From Acanthosepion esculentum (taxonomy: Eukaryota; Mollusca; Cephalopoda; Sepiida; Sepiidae): a stretch of DNA of 64,000 nt. The stretch lies in contig OZ038479.1 of NCBI GenBank assembly GCA_964036315.1, forward strand, positions 57,141,746 through 57,205,745, given 5' to 3'. Position numbers and translations under genes: made by a program. The notes under the pieces are model-generated. The model had not been told where the DNA came from and ran no database searches. It saw nothing but the letters and a program-made list of their open reading frames with translations. Below are positions 22,990 through 36,079 of the stretch, piece after piece (the first letter of the stretch is position 1; each line of letters starts with the position of its first letter).

Positions 22990-25900
22990 ATTATTCTATT
23001 TTTTTTTTAAAATGAAAACAATTCGGGTAAAACTTTATTATTCATGAAAAATACTTTTTTCTTAGGATGATTGTTTCCATTATATTCATAAAAACAAAAG
23101 CTTTTCTAATTAAATAATGTCTTAATTTTATTGCATTTTTATTTTATGATTCAGAGCAAATTTTCATTAACTGAGTTCCCTATTGTACAAAAAAAATTGA
23201 TTATTTAAATTCTACAAGGACGTGTGCTTATAACTAATATAAACATAAAGCCCTACAAAAGTGAATTTCTTGAAATTTTATAAAATTAAATGTATGATAG
23301 TGGTGGTGGGGAGTAAAAGACTAAAAAAATTAAAATATTTTTACCAAGATTTTCTAAAAAAAGAGTACTGAAAGTTTAATTAATATCCAACAATTTTCAA
23401 ATCAATGTGTTTTTCACTGCAAAAAAGATGCTAAAATTTCATATACTAATTTATGGTCACCCATTGACACAAGAAAAATAAGATTTTTAGCCAAAATTTT
23501 GAACATTCTAAAAAGGATTAAAAAATATCAAAAAATCCTTTGGTCTTTCCTCTTAATAATAACAAAGATTTTGGGTACATTTTTGTTAAACTTTTTTTTT
23601 TTTTAAGAAAAAACAACCTAGAAGAAATTCTTTTTTGTTAGTAGTTTTTACTTTTTTCAGTCTCTTAAATTTTATTTTTTTCAGAAACATAAGTAAACTA
23701 TAGTAAGTAAAAATCAATAAAATATTAAATAATTGCTGAAAATATTATGTTAATTTTTATGAATTATCCGGTAGGTAAAAACAAAAAAAAAAGATGTGTT
23801 CACTTAGATTTTGTAAATTTATGAAAATTTTGGTCCATCCATATTTAGCTGTCAACATCAAAGTCCATCAATAACATCAAACAACACATCAGGAAAAAAG
23901 AGCCCTGGTTAAGAAATGATTGCATACTATGTTTTTTATGCTATATTCATATCAGATTAATTTAATTTTAAATTTGCTTTTCTCAAATAATGTGTCACAA
24001 ATATATATTTTATTTTTGGAAGATTTTTAAAATCAATAATCAACTCTTTGAGCCCTGCATTCCTGAACAATTTTAACCCTTCTGCTTGAGCTCCTGAGTC
24101 AAAATTCACAAATAATTGGTATGTAATGTTTCACAGTAGATATAAACATAGTTATAAGTGTTTATCCACTGTTCAACTGGTAGCTGGGCATTACGTCAGT
24201 TTCCACTACCATCAGTAAAGCGGTGGTCAGGGCTCAAAGAGTTAAATTTTGCTTACAAATGTCTTAAAATGTGAGAAAATGTCCGCTTGTAATTGATTTT
24301 GTAAAAGTGAGCAAAAAATAGACATTCCAATCTATATAATTTCTATTTGAAATACACCAGAGTATGTTGCTCAGTGGAAATAGTAAATTTGATCATTTAG
24401 CTTTCAGTTTAAAGCTAAAATGAAATCTTCAAGAATGTCTCCATTTTTAAAAATTCATTTTAAATAGGTATCTCCAATAATTCACTAAAAAAGAGCATAC
24501 TGTGATAAAAAAGGCCCCAAACTTGATGAAAACAATTATCGTCAAAATGTTTATGTTATTAAGACCAAAGTATTTTTTGATTATATTTTTTAATCATTCC
24601 TAGCACATCTGAAATTTTAGTTAAAAATCTTGTTGCTTTTTTTTTGAGTCAGGTAAATTGCTATAAAATCGACGATGTATGCCATTTTTTGAGTCATTTG
24701 TAAACAAAAGTTAAATTCTTCATTTAAAAATCTTGTAAAAATCAGTTAACCTTTTTCAAAAATTATTTGAGGAAAATTAAAAAATTTAAAGTTTACTTAA
24801 TGTAATTGGAAACAAACATACGTTTTTAGCAGAAAAAAAATTTAGTTGAAAATAATGGAAACATGTCTTAACTTTAACCATGGTGATTTGTTTTGGAGGT
24901 ATAATTGAAGGCTACATCAATCATTGATAGCTAAAGCCATGGGAATTTATCTGATGGAAGGACAGAAGTGACAATTTTTTTAAATTTTAAATGAACTAAC
25001 ATATTTAACTACACAGTAATTTTAAAATATTAAATACTTTCAACTATCTAATATTTTATTGATTTTTTAGGTACTTTAGCTTTAAAATACTAACAAAATA
25101 AATTTCACAACTGAAATAATATAAAAATCAATAACTAAAAATAATACCATAAAATTTAATAAACAATATAGGTACCTATTAATTTTAGGTACCTCTCTCA
25201 TTTTTATGAAATGTTATTTTTTTTAATGTGTTAATTTTTAATTTTCCTTATTTTTTATATTGTTTTGTTTCCATCCTTAGAATTGAAACTAAAAAGAAAA
25301 TAATTAATAATTGCAGTATGTTTCTGACTAAAAAACAATAAATTAATTATATTTAAAAAATTAAAATATTTATTGAAATTGGACATTAAAAAAATAAAAC
25401 TTTTGAAAATTTGATGATGATGGCCAAAATCAGTCAGAGAATTCAACACGTTTGCAGTATGAAAAGTTACTAACATTTTCTGATGTCAGTTTATTGTCGT
25501 CAGGAGAAACAACTCTTATAACACAAGACATTAAAGTCACTTATGGTCATCCATATATTTTTAAAAAAAAGACTCAAAAACAGTATAATATTCTTTTTAA
25601 AATACTTATGTGTCATAGATTGTAATAAGCTTTCAAATTTATGATTTTTAAAAATAGATCTACTTAATAACAGCTTTTCTAAAGAGAACAGATTGAAACA
25701 ATTTTAAAATATTCAACAACTTTATCAAATTTTTTATTTAAAATTGAAAAAAAGTAAAGAATTCTTGTAAAAATTAATTTTTCATCAAAGAAAATATTTT
25801 GGCTTCAAATATATTATTCATAAAAGCTATTAAAAGCTTTTCTAATTAAATAATTTTCTAATTAAATAAGTTTTATTGGGTTTTGTATTTTACAATCCAG

Positions 25901-27890
25901 AGCTGAATTTTGGGTAGCTATGTAATTTGTTTTTTTACAAAAATTTGATAATTTATATTCTTCAAAGTCTTCTGCTTTTAACTAGTATAAACACTGAAGG
26001 GTACACCTTTAAATTTCTTGATTTTTCATGAAATTCAGTAGGGGGGTGGGGGTAAAAAATGTAAAAAAAAAAAATCTAAAATAATTTAATTAATTTGTGA
26101 ATAAATTCTGGAAGTTTCATTAAAATTCAACAATTATTTGATTTTTGCAAGAATTTCCAAATTAATGTGTTTTTCACCTGAAGAAAGATGCTAAAAAAAG
26201 CTACTGGTAAATATTACATTGACTGCTGACGTAAAAAAAAAAAAAACAAGAATTAACCCAAATTTTGAACATGTTTGAAAGGATGAAAAAATTTAATAAA
26301 ACAATCAAAAATAATTTTGTCTTTCCTCTTAATATAGGTACCTCTATGAGATTGCTAAAAAAGAGCATAGCATGATGAAAAAGACGCCAAACTTGATGAA
26401 AACAAAATTTTATCGTTTAAATGTTCATGTTATTATTAAGAGGAAAGATCAAAGTATTTTGGGGGTATTTTTACATTTTTTAATCATTCCTAGCATGTCC
26501 GAAATTTTCATTAAAAATCTTGTTTTTTTGAGTCATCAAAATTGGCAACCATTTTTTCCCATTTTATAAAAAAAATAAAAATCTGTTTGAAATTCTTTTA
26601 AAAATCAATTATCATTTTTTCAAAATTTATTTTAAGAAAATCAGAAATTATAATGTTTATTTAAAATATTTTGAACCAAGCTTAACTTAGCTTCTGCGCC
26701 GAAAAGATGTAGTTTAAAATACAAAACAAAGCAGGTCATAACCTTTCGCATCACTTGACAAGTGATGAAAGACATTTTCATGACGTTTTGATAGCTTATG
26801 TGAGGATAATTCCTTCTACGGAAGGAGAGAAGTGAAGTTATTTAGATTTAAGTGAACAAATTATTTACCTCATTATTTTTAAGGAAAACTTTCAGCGCTC
26901 TAATTTTGTTTTTTGTACTTACCTTTCACCTTTATGTTCAGGATACTTTATGGAAAATATATTATGAAGAAATTAAAATAAGACTGTTAAGAGTGAGATT
27001 AAATTTCATAAGAAAGGTATCTAATTAATTTGTAAGTACCTTTTCTTATGAAATTTTATCAGAAGTGTACATAAAATACTATAATTTTATGTACATTTAT
27101 TACATTTTACAGTGTTATTTGTATTTCCATTCATTTTATTATTAATTTTGATATTTCTCTCATGGAAAAATGTCATAACTGAGATTAATATAAAAATAAG
27201 ATCATATAAATTTCATAAGATTACAGTGATACTTGTAGGTACCCTTCTCAGTTGAAATTGAAAAATCAAATTAACTTCTCCACACTTGTTTCGCAAAAGT
27301 AAAGGCCTTAACAGTGGCGAACAATGCTTAACTAACATAACTTAATTGTATTCTGGTTGATCTTCCGTACTTTATAATTATAGCCCAATTATAAACACAA
27401 AATAACATTTCTTAATTACTGCAGATCTTCTGATTAGTCAAAACGATACAATTTACAATGCGCTAAAATAGATCTATCTCATAAGGACACTTACAAAAGT
27501 GGATGCGGCTTTTAACTAATTTTATAATATTTTAACAACTTAAATGTAAAAATTTATTATAATTAAAGAAATAACAAATAATTGTATTAAAAATTCATTT
27601 TTCATCAAAAAAATTTTTGACTTTCAGAAAATATTGTCCTTATTCATAAAAGCAAATAAAAGCATTTGAAATTAAATAATATCTTTGTTTTATTGAGTTT
27701 TGTATGTTACATTCAGAGCTGATTTTCAGGTTGAGGGGATGTGGGGGGGGTTCAATTGTAAAAAAAATATGATTTGCATTCCTCAAAGCCTTGTGCTTTT
27801 AACTACTGTAATCACTAAACTGGATTTGACCGAATTTCTAGAGTTTAAATAAAATTAGTTGAGGGGGGGAGTAATAAATATAAAAAAAAT
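22990..27890. repeat. three diverged AT-rich repeat units in copy A
   Basis: The same ordered phrases recur three times. A cttttctaattaaataat-like phrase occurs at about 23100, 25845 and 27660. A cttttaacta-tataaacac-like phrase occurs at about 23225, 25975 and 27795. A G-rich run before aaaaaa is at 23300, 26040 and 27860. The phrase gccccaaacttgatgaaaac with tatcgt-aaatgtt is at 24510 and 26380. Copy B has about one such unit plus a doubled end (43266 and 43428). The units are non-coding and of unknown origin. Confidence 0.7.
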
Positions 27891-29530
27891 ATTTCTGCCA
27901 TGACTTTAATTAATACAAAAAAAAAAACATATTTATAATTTCCATCATCTATGAATAGTTCCTGAAAGTTTTTTTGTTTTTTTTTACTTCTATTCTTCTT
28001 TGTAATGATTAATATACATTTTTCTCGATCGAAATTAGATCATTTTCTGTTTTATAGCAATAAAATTAGACGTTATTCGGCTAACCATTTTTATGCGCGG
28101 GACTATAACAAAAGTAACACCGCTTTCTATATAGCAGTGAATAATTTCCAGGTAATAATAATTTTATAAATGAGCCTTAATTTTCCTTGAAAGAATTGAA
28201 AAATAAAATAGGCGAAAGCAACCCTGGAATCATTTTGATTGTATTGTGAAATATATTTGCGCATTCACTGCGGCAAAAATTTCATATTAGCAATCAACTC
28301 ATGCAACTGCTGTGACGGAAATTTCAGTCAATCGCAGTTACAGAGTTAATAACTTTACGTATTCATTACATTCGTTTCGTTTTTAAGTTTTCTGTTGAGA
28401 TTTTAAAATTCGATTTATGCTAATAATAACTTCTGCAAGTGACTTACTTTTGAATTTGTAAGTTATTTAAAAAGTTAAATTACAATACAAAGTGACACTG
28501 TCATTGTATTCAATTGTTATGTAATTAAATGACATTAAATAAAAAATTAAATGATTCATTAATGAAAAAAGAAACTGATAGCGATTACCAGATTAAATAA
28601 ACAATCATTTTCTGAAAAATTTTCGCTTAAGAGCAATTTTTTAAAATGATAACATATTTTGGCAATTTTAAAAGTTTTATTTTTTTAACCTATTCATCGT
28701 ACGTAATTCTTCGTGAGTTTAAAAAAAGAAAATGCCATTGCATTATTTAATCTGTTAAATACGATTTTTATGTGTAAAGAAACTAATAGAAGGAATACTT
28801 ACTATTTTCTCTCTTTTATCGTCTGATTCATCCTTACCCAACGTCAAACAAAAAGGCAGAAATAATAAATAAACTAAAAATTTACCTTCTCAATAAACTT
28901 CTGTAATCGAAACAAAATAACCATTCCATCAAAAGAGTGTAGGCCAAGGGAAATAATTCACAAACATGAGCATTTTTAAAAATGTAAAAATAGGAAAATG
29001 GATAAAAAGAAAATACATTTCTATCATAAATAGTCCATCCTGACGGTAGGTTTTCTGTGTTGAGTGGATTGCATTTTGAATTTAAATTGACAGTTCTTGA
29101 GACAACTTTTATCTAAAAACTTTTGTTTGTAAACAAACAAAACTAAAAGAATGGCCTCTACGTCTATGTGATGTATGTGTTGTTTGTAATTTTACATATT
29201 AATTATTAATATATGTAAATAAAATTACAAATATAATTGATATGTGTATTTCGTATCCTCATCCGCACATCACTTTTAGTTATTGTGGACAATATTTCCT
29301 TGATCAAGCTCTTATGAGAAGAAGATAAACTGGTATGCTGAATCCAATATTTTTTTCTTTTCAAACTTCCATGGCAAGTGTAGTAATTTTTTTGGACACT
29401 TTTGTTTTCTTTGTAATAAGTGTCTGTTTTTAATACGGATTAAATTTTTGTACCTTCAATAAGAATATTCATGAAAATTAAAAATTAATTCAATAGAATC
29501 TTTATACACTAATTTTAGTTATCATTTCTT
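27891..29530. other. conserved non-coding block of the duplication
   Basis: It aligns well with 43895-45205 (tacatttttctcgatcg, atagtccatcctgacggta, tgttgagtggattgcatt). No open frame or domain was found. Its similarity between copies is as clear as that of the gene itself. Confidence 0.6.
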
Positions 29531-29889
29531 TACAGAAAAATGTATCATTTTTAAAAGTAAAACTGACAATTCACAAATGCATAGATAATTTAAAAAATAA
29601 AAAGACAATCTTGGACCTTCATGCCCAAACAAAAAAAAAAGTGGATTGTCAAAAGGACGGTTTTTCCCTTGGTACCACTTTTAAATACCTTCTCTCCTTG
29701 ACAATTTTTATTGTTTTAAAAAGCAATGATTAGAATTTTAATGAAACCTAAGCATATGACAGAAGTGAATTTATACATTTTTTTTTGTTCTTGAGAATTG
29801 ACAATAAAAATATTAAACACTATTAGTTAATAATATTTAATGTAATATTTTAAAATTCTGCTTGTTCCTACCTTTGTTCTGTTTGGTCC

Positions 29890-30230
29890 ACTCATACACA
29901 CTTCTACATGGTAGCGCACTGTTGCTGTATTGTGTTAAAAGCCTATGATGAATTTCACCCCCTGACACATCTTCCGACCAGAGAAATTAGATCACTGTTC
30001 TTTGTTTCTTCTTGGTGAACACTGCTAGTGGATAGACAGAAAAGACATATCAAAGACACTACTTGGTTTCAGTGAGAAAATGTAAGAAAGAAAGAAGAGA
30101 ATATAAAAGAGTTCAATTTTCAGTCAAATGGAAAAAGTAACCAATTTCAAATATTTTCATTTGTACCTTCTTTCTTTCTTTAAATAATGACCAGCATTTA
30201 TAATAGTAACATTTATCTTTTAGAACTCGA
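29890..30230. repeat. chimera of two dispersed repeats
   Basis: The segment 29893-30035 matches 47888-48038 (ttgctgtattgtgttaaaag, ttcttcttggtgaacactgc). The segment 30036-30200 matches the 'ataatggact' family. In copy B the two halves lie 1.3 kb apart, so the junction here is a rearrangement specific to one copy. Confidence 0.7.
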
Positions 30231-30528
30231 TAAAAATTTGAGGTAAGAAAAGCCCAGACACTTCTTGTAATCCCTTACTAAATTATCTGGACACTCATTA
30301 CATGCATTTATAAATAATAAAAAAATACACAAGAAATACTTATCTTATCCTTTTGTCGGATCCTGATCCATATTGGATCTACATTTGAGCCCAAACTCAC
30401 AATTTTACTCAATATTACTGTCATTCATTTCTCCAACATCATATAACAAACAGATAATAAATAAAACTCATTTTGTTGTTTCTACATCTTGCTGTTTATC
30501 ATTTTTGTGAGTATTTTTTTTATATATA

Positions 30529-30679
30529 CAGTGTAATCCGGATATAAGAGAGTTGTCGGGACCGGAGAAGTCTCTTATATCCGGGTTTGGTCTGTTTTGT
30601 TTAGGTAAGTATGGGTCTAATTTGGGACCAGAAAAAAATTATCTTATATCCGGGTTTCTCTTATATCCGGGTTACACTG
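30529..30679. mobile_element. pogo/Tigger-like MITE, private to copy A
   Basis: A 151-bp element starting cagtgtaatccggatataag and ending with its complement (tatatccgggttacactg). It is flanked by TA at 30527-30528 and 30680-30681. The aligned site in copy B (near 47604) lacks it and has an uninterrupted tatataacta. The insertion therefore followed the duplication. Confidence 0.95.
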
Positions 30680-31059
30680 TATAACTGTTAGGAGGTTTAT
30701 AATTATTTACTCAGAGCTATAACTCCCCTGCATTCTCCAGTGGCGTTATCCATAGTTGTTGAAATCAATCATGTTTTTGTTTTATAGACTATAGTATTTG
30801 CATTCTATATCTAACCATCTTTGTAAAGTGGCTGAGTTTTGAATTCAGATTTTTCCTTCTTTTAGACTGGTTCCCAACCATGACTAATCCCAGTCTGCCA
30901 TGTTTTTTGTTTAACAGCATATGAGCCATTTAATGCCGAAATTTAATTTCTTTGGGAGTTTGGGTAATTTTTTTTTTTTATAATGATCTATTGTTGGAAT
31001 TTTTTTTTTTTTAATATGAAAATGTATTTTTATACTTTCACAGTTTTTTTACCCCATTT

Positions 31060-31215
31060 CAGGGGTTCACTATTTGCCCATAGCTGGGACCCTAATAGCT
31101 GCTACCACCTCGGGTCAGGGTGGACCTGGGAACAGCAGCAATTAAGATTAATGCTACTCAAAACCTCCTGATCAGAGGTCTTGCTGCCAGATGTAGTTTA
31201 TCATCATACCCAGGA
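31060..31215 (+). repeat. dispersed 150-bp repeat, second copy
   Basis: See 15345-15495, in the same orientation (cagggtggacctgggaaca, gtcttgctgccagatgtagt). Confidence 0.8.
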
Positions 31216-31264
31216 TACCCAGTTATTTAACCGATAGGTAGAGTAAGAAGAGATAAATTTATAC

Positions 31265-31690
31265 ACTTTTTCTTTTCTTTTTTTTTTAGTCAATTGATCC
31301 AAGCAAGGCACAGTACTCAGTTGCATCAGACACTAAATAGTAAAGTATGGACTTCCAGTTTACCAGATTTTTTATTTTAATCAATTCACCCCCAAACAAG
31401 GTGATAATGCCACTAAGATATAAGTAGCTACTGGGAGGGAAAAAGAATGAGAAGTGACCGGAAATACAATCTTAAACAAGGGTTCAAGGGACCGGAAATA
31501 CAATCTTAAACAATGGTTCAACTCTACTCCTGTTCAAAAATTGAGAGGGAGTGTGAATGGAGACTTTAGAAGGATATAATTGAAGTAGACTTTAGAAATA
31601 ACCACAAATCCAATCCTAAACAAGAAACAAGGAATAAATCCCTACTCCTGTTCAGAAGACTAAGGGTATCTGTATGAAAGTGATCATAAC
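31265..31690 (-). repeat. LINE 3' terminus fragments with a short tandem duplication
   Basis: LINE-terminus phrases in minus orientation occur at 31290 and 31375 (tttaatcaattcaccc, ataatgccactaagata). A 33-bp stretch beginning accggaaatacaatcttaaa is tandemly repeated at 31458 and 31490. Confidence 0.55.
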
Positions 31691-32209
31691 AAACTCAACC
31701 AGAATTGGAATTCAGCTCATCAACTTTTCATTCAAAGCAGCCACCCATTCCACTATCTCCATGTTGTAAACTAATTGTAATTACAAAAATGGTGACTGAT
31801 TTTCAGGCATCAACCAATAGAAGTATCAGATTAAAATGTATTTTAATGAACTGGAAATGTACTACTCACTGAAATGTTTGCTTCTTAGTAGTCAGCCTGA
31901 GAATACAAAGGGGATAGCTGCTACTATTACTCAAGGGACTGACCAACAGCAACCATTGTCCTATTCATCTATCATGGTGGACTGAACAGGAATTTAGCTC
32001 TTGTCAAGTTGATAAACCTGAGAAAGGATAGATACAATGAAAAGTTTATAACCAACAATGATTAATGGCACCCTGTCACTATTTACCTTGATTTTTCAAT
32101 TCACAGAAATAAGTAGGGATAAAAAGTGGGAGGTGAGGCCGGGGGCAAACTGGGTCTAAAAATATAGGTTACCAGTAGACAACGGGTACCCAACTACAAC
32201 TACAATGTT

Positions 32210-32705
32210 TGTCTATATTTCTGAGATGAGGTATTATGTACAGTATTTACATTAGTTGGACTATTGTCTTCATCTTTGTCGCCATATTTGTCACAACGTT
32301 TCGGCCGCTGTACGCTCTGGCCTACTTCAGGTGGTTGGAATTTCAAACTGAACCCTTTATTTCGATCACTGGGGTAGACTGTTCTAGTTCCACGTGCCAT
32401 GTTTGATGGATGTCAGTTATCAGTTATCTCCTGCTAATTTTCCCTCAGAAAGTTCTCCACTGCCTTAACCGGGTATTGAACTCACACTCTTTGGGTCGGT
32501 CACTGGATCTAACCAATGCTTTTATCCACTGTGCCATGTGTCCTTGAGGCATGTGGAACTAGAACAGTCTACCCCAGTGATTGAAATAAAGGGTTCTGTT
32601 CGAAATTCCAACCACCTGAAGAAGGCCGGAGCGTACAACGGCCGAAACGTTGTGACAAATATGGCGACAAAGATGAGGACAATAGTCCGACTAATGTAAA
32701 TACTG
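32210..32705. mobile_element. 496-bp composite element with inverted bodies around a tRNA-like centre, family 1
   Basis: The left arm (32210-32401, minus) holds tail, hammerhead-like core and body. The centre (32402-32557, minus) holds a tRNA-like head: A-box-like tggcacagtgg, B-box-like gagttcaatacc. The right arm (32558-32705, plus) repeats body, core and most of the tail. The whole unit is flanked by a 12-bp direct repeat (AACTACAATGTT at 32198-32209 and 32706-32717), so it inserted as one piece. The tRNA-like part also adjoins the Penelope-like relic at 42 kb. This suggests a Penelope-type terminal repeat structure or a SINE that depends on it. Confidence 0.88.
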
Positions 32706-32717
32706 AACTACAATGTT

Positions 32718-34170
32718 ATCATTTAATTTTCATAAAGAATAAATAAAATTTTCAAAAAATACATATGGAAAAAACAGGTAAAATTAAAGTTTTTGTGAAA
32801 AAAAATGTGTATTTTTTAGTAATTACAGGGTACATGTACTCTACATATTACTGGCATTTACACATTAAAAGATAGTTCAAAAGCATAATAGGCCACTGCA
32901 TGCTGTCCACTTATTAAGAGAAACCGTTTTTATTCACTAGATGAATGTGAAAATATGCAATCAAATCACATATATTTCCTCCTTAATCCATTTGCAAGGA
33001 AGTTTCACTCTGATTTTTCCCGAGAACTGCAACTTTAAAAAGGTAGAATATTAAAATTTTTAAAATAAATACAAACTTTCCTAAAAATGAGACTTTTAAA
33101 TTATCTAAAATGCATTTTTATGTTACTTTTTCTCTCAGATTTTAGCAGTACCTAATATTACATATCAGTTTAATAGTTTCATTAGGAATAGATAGGTTTT
33201 CCTATCCTGTTCATAATCCTTCCTCATTTTTTTGAACAGGAATAATGATTTATCCTTTGTTTTTCTATTATCTTTCACCACTAGTAGCACCTTGCTTCTT
33301 AGTGGCATTATTGCCTTGATTGGGGTGAGTTGATTAAAAATAAAAAAAAGAGTTCAGCACTCATTTGTTTTATGACTTAATACTTTGCTTAGTCTCTGTA
33401 AGGCATTTTTCGCTATTTTTGTGTCACATTTCCTGTTGTTTGTTATAACACTAAAACTTCTCTACCTTCTTGATGGTGCCTCTCCAATTCGAAGATTACA
33501 CCTTTGCTTGCCTTTATTGTTGGCTACAAATTCTGTCTTAGTTACCGCCCTTGAAATTTTTTTATGACAAAAAAATTCTGTACTGTGTGGAGAAAATGAA
33601 TGAAATATCATTTAGTTTATAAATAGCTAACAAGAAGAAGTATGTTTTATTTTTATTTTACAAAAGATTTACTCTCTTTTTGACATACTTAATCTTGGAT
33701 TGATCTTCAAAGAAGTCACATAAAATGAAAGAAATCCAAAAACGTAAAGTGTAAATTCTTTCTGTTTTTAAAGAAACTTATGAACATGACTTTAAAATTT
33801 AGTCATCAATCAATTTAAAGTTTCAATCAATTGATTGTAATTTTAGTGTGAAATCTAGAACAATTTAAAAAAGGTTTTAATGTTGATTTGTCTTCATTTG
33901 TCAATTATACATCATAAATTACATGATAAATTTAGAGATGAAAAAAGACCGGAATTTTTATTTACTATTTGTCAGAATTTTTTTAATGGTAAAATCTTAG
34001 CTTTAATAAACAAAACCATTTTCTTTTAACATCAACTGAGTGTAAAAATGATGTAGATTGTAGGTGTTGTATATTGTTTTAAGACAGCTATCAAACATAT
34101 GGCCAACTAGATGATTTATTTATTCATTCAAAGGGAACTTGGTTCCTTTTTTTATTTCAAAACGGTTTCA
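32718..34170. other. non-coding duplication block
   Basis: From 33000 it aligns with 49270-50390, including a LINE-like 3' terminus near 33290-33340 (cttagtggcattattgcctt). There is no gene. Confidence 0.6.
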
Positions 34171-34567
34171 AAATTTTTATGATGTCACAAATAGACCTTT
34201 TATTTTCAATAAAAACAGTTTCAAACTTGCTGTTATATACCATACCTATGAACACTAATGGGTATGTCCCAATCCTCATGAATACATTGGACATTATTGT
34301 AAGTGGGGGTATTATGTTGTCTAAGTAGTCCATCACTAGCAGTGGCTTACCTACTTCATGCCACTGGCGAGTATTGTATATTGTTGATGTTATAAAGATT
34401 ACCATTTCATTTCCATCCTCACTTTTGGTTATTCCTCATTCAGTAACCCTTTCTAGGTTACAACACTAACTCAGATAATTGCAGTACTTTGAAAAGAGAA
34501 AAGTTTACATTATTTAAAATATTTAGAACTGAAATTTAAATGTAAAATTTTAATTATTATTTATTTA

Positions 34568-34688
34568 CCATATTTGACAGCACTTTTTTTTTTACTAAAA
34601 ATATCTTTTAAAATTCCCCTGCATCTTTTATGCCATGTGTAGGTTTACTGCTGAAATTGGAGTGCATCTTATATGCTGTCAAATATGG
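34568..34688. mobile_element. 121-bp MITE
   Basis: Perfect inverted ends ccatatttgacagca ... tgctgtcaaatatgg. It is flanked by TA at 34566-34567 and 34689-34690. No coding sequence. Confidence 0.88.
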
Positions 34689-34984
34689 TATATATATTTA
34701 TAGGGCAGAAAATAAATTTATAATCTTTTTTCAAATGGCTCGCTATTCCACTATACACCTAAAAAAATATTAGTTTTGCTTTTTCTCATTGTTATTGAAA
34801 GTAAATTTTAAGAGAAAAAGACTTTGTCTAAAAATGAGCTTTTTTTTATTTCAACAAAATTGGCTTTTTTATTTTGACACTTTTCAAAAGAAGTATTTGA
34901 TGATAATTGATTTATTTTCTACAGTTTATCAACCTTTTGCAGGTTATTTAAGCCTGAAGATATTTTTTAGATTGTAAGAATTAT

Positions 34985-35210
34985 TTTTTCTTTATTTTGG
35001 AGATAATAATGGCTTTTAGTGATACAAGTCTTACTAATTAACCCAGAGCTGGGAGGGAAAAGTGGCAAATTCATATCTTTCCCAAGGGTATTTGCACATA
35101 AGTGGATATAATGTACCCAACAGGAATTTGAACTTGGCTCTTCAAGTAACAACTCTGAGACATTATCCATTACACCACCAGAACATTCAAGCTTACAGCA
35201 CCTGCTATTC
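34985..35210 (-). repeat. tRNA-derived SINE-like repeat
   Basis: On the minus strand the head reads ggtggtgtaatggataatgt (A-box-like) and ccaagttcaaattcctgt (B-box-like), then a body containing the complement of tctttcccaagggtattt. Related copies are at 60125-60300 and, partly, 3240-3470. Confidence 0.75.
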
Positions 35211-35924
35211 CCAAGCAGTTACCCATCTAGGTACAGACCAGGTTCAATTTATACATTTTCTTTGTCCGTGAGAATTTCCAACAAAAATTATCAACACTAT
35301 TAATTAGATTGTTTATTTATACTATTATATTATTCATTGGAATGGTTGGCAAAATATCGGCTAATTGCCAATTGATTTAAACTTTATAAAATGGTAAATA
35401 AGGATTTCCTTATATATTTCACAAATTTTAATAATTTAGTAAATGTTTATGAATTCATGAATAAAAGATTGTTTTCACATTTATTTCTTTATAAATATTG
35501 CATTGCATTAGTTCTAATTGTATTAGATTTTTGAAAATTGTAAATATAAAATTATTCTTATAAATAAACAATCTAATAGTGTTTTATACTTTTGTTTTCA
35601 AGAACAAAAAATGTACAAATTCAATTTCATTAAATGTTTATGTTTTAACCAATTATAATCATTGCTTTTTAAAAAACAAAGATTGCTGAAGAGTGAAGAG
35701 ATTTAAAAAAGTGGTGCTATGGGTAAAATTGTCCTTTTGACTCTATGTCTTATTGCTGGCATGTAAGTCCATATTTGCCAATATTTTTAACACTTGAACA
35801 GCAGCTATCTTTAAGTCAGGTGATGATTCACTTGACATCAACGGATGTCATCAACTGATGACTTCAAATTTTTCTAGTTACACAGGCACTATTAATTCAT
35901 GATTTATTGTTAGTATTTAATAGG

Positions 35925-35926
<2 letters not shown>

Positions 35927-35968
<42 letters not shown>
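35927..35968. repeat. (TA)n microsatellite at the end of copy A
   Basis: About 42 bases of TA. It forms the 3' tail of a minus-oriented element (aagtgaacattgaagtcaac), also seen near 60745 in plus orientation with its own TA tail. Confidence 0.95.
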
Positions 35969-35972
<4 letters not shown>

Positions 35973-36000
35973 TGAACATTGAAGTCAACACTCAGAGGTG

Positions 36001-36069
36001 ACAGGCTGTTTCATGCTAGATGCAATCATCAGGCCACCTGACGGTTGCATCTAGCATGAAACAGCCTGT
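36001..36069. repeat. perfect 25-bp hairpin
   Basis: Arms 36001-36025 and 36045-36069 are perfect complements (arm core ctgtttcatgctagatgc) with a 19-base loop that is itself partly self-complementary. The arm sequence recurs near 60700, so it looks like two element ends joined head to head. Confidence 0.95.
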
Positions 36070-36079
36070 TAATATAGCA

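Larger units (their letters stand above)
34171..35411. other. segment present only in copy A
   Basis: Copy B jumps directly from the equivalent of 34170 to that of 35412. The extra 1.2 kb holds a MITE and a SINE-like segment. No gene was found; the 82-codon minus frame at 34157-34405 has no recognisable domain. Confidence 0.6.
17945..35926. repeat. segmental duplication, copy A (about 18 kb)
   Basis: Ordered blocks align in direct orientation to copy B: 18729-21345 with 38402-40885; 21370-21530 with 41680-41855; 22990-23300 with 42950-43245; 28000-29530 with 43895-45205; 29530-29860 with 46165-46480; 30060-30960 with 46580-47850; 33000-34170 with 49270-50390; 35412-35925 with 50405-50925. 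The copies differ by many substitutions and by insertions private to one side, so the event is old. Copy A ends at a TA repeat. Confidence 0.92.
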
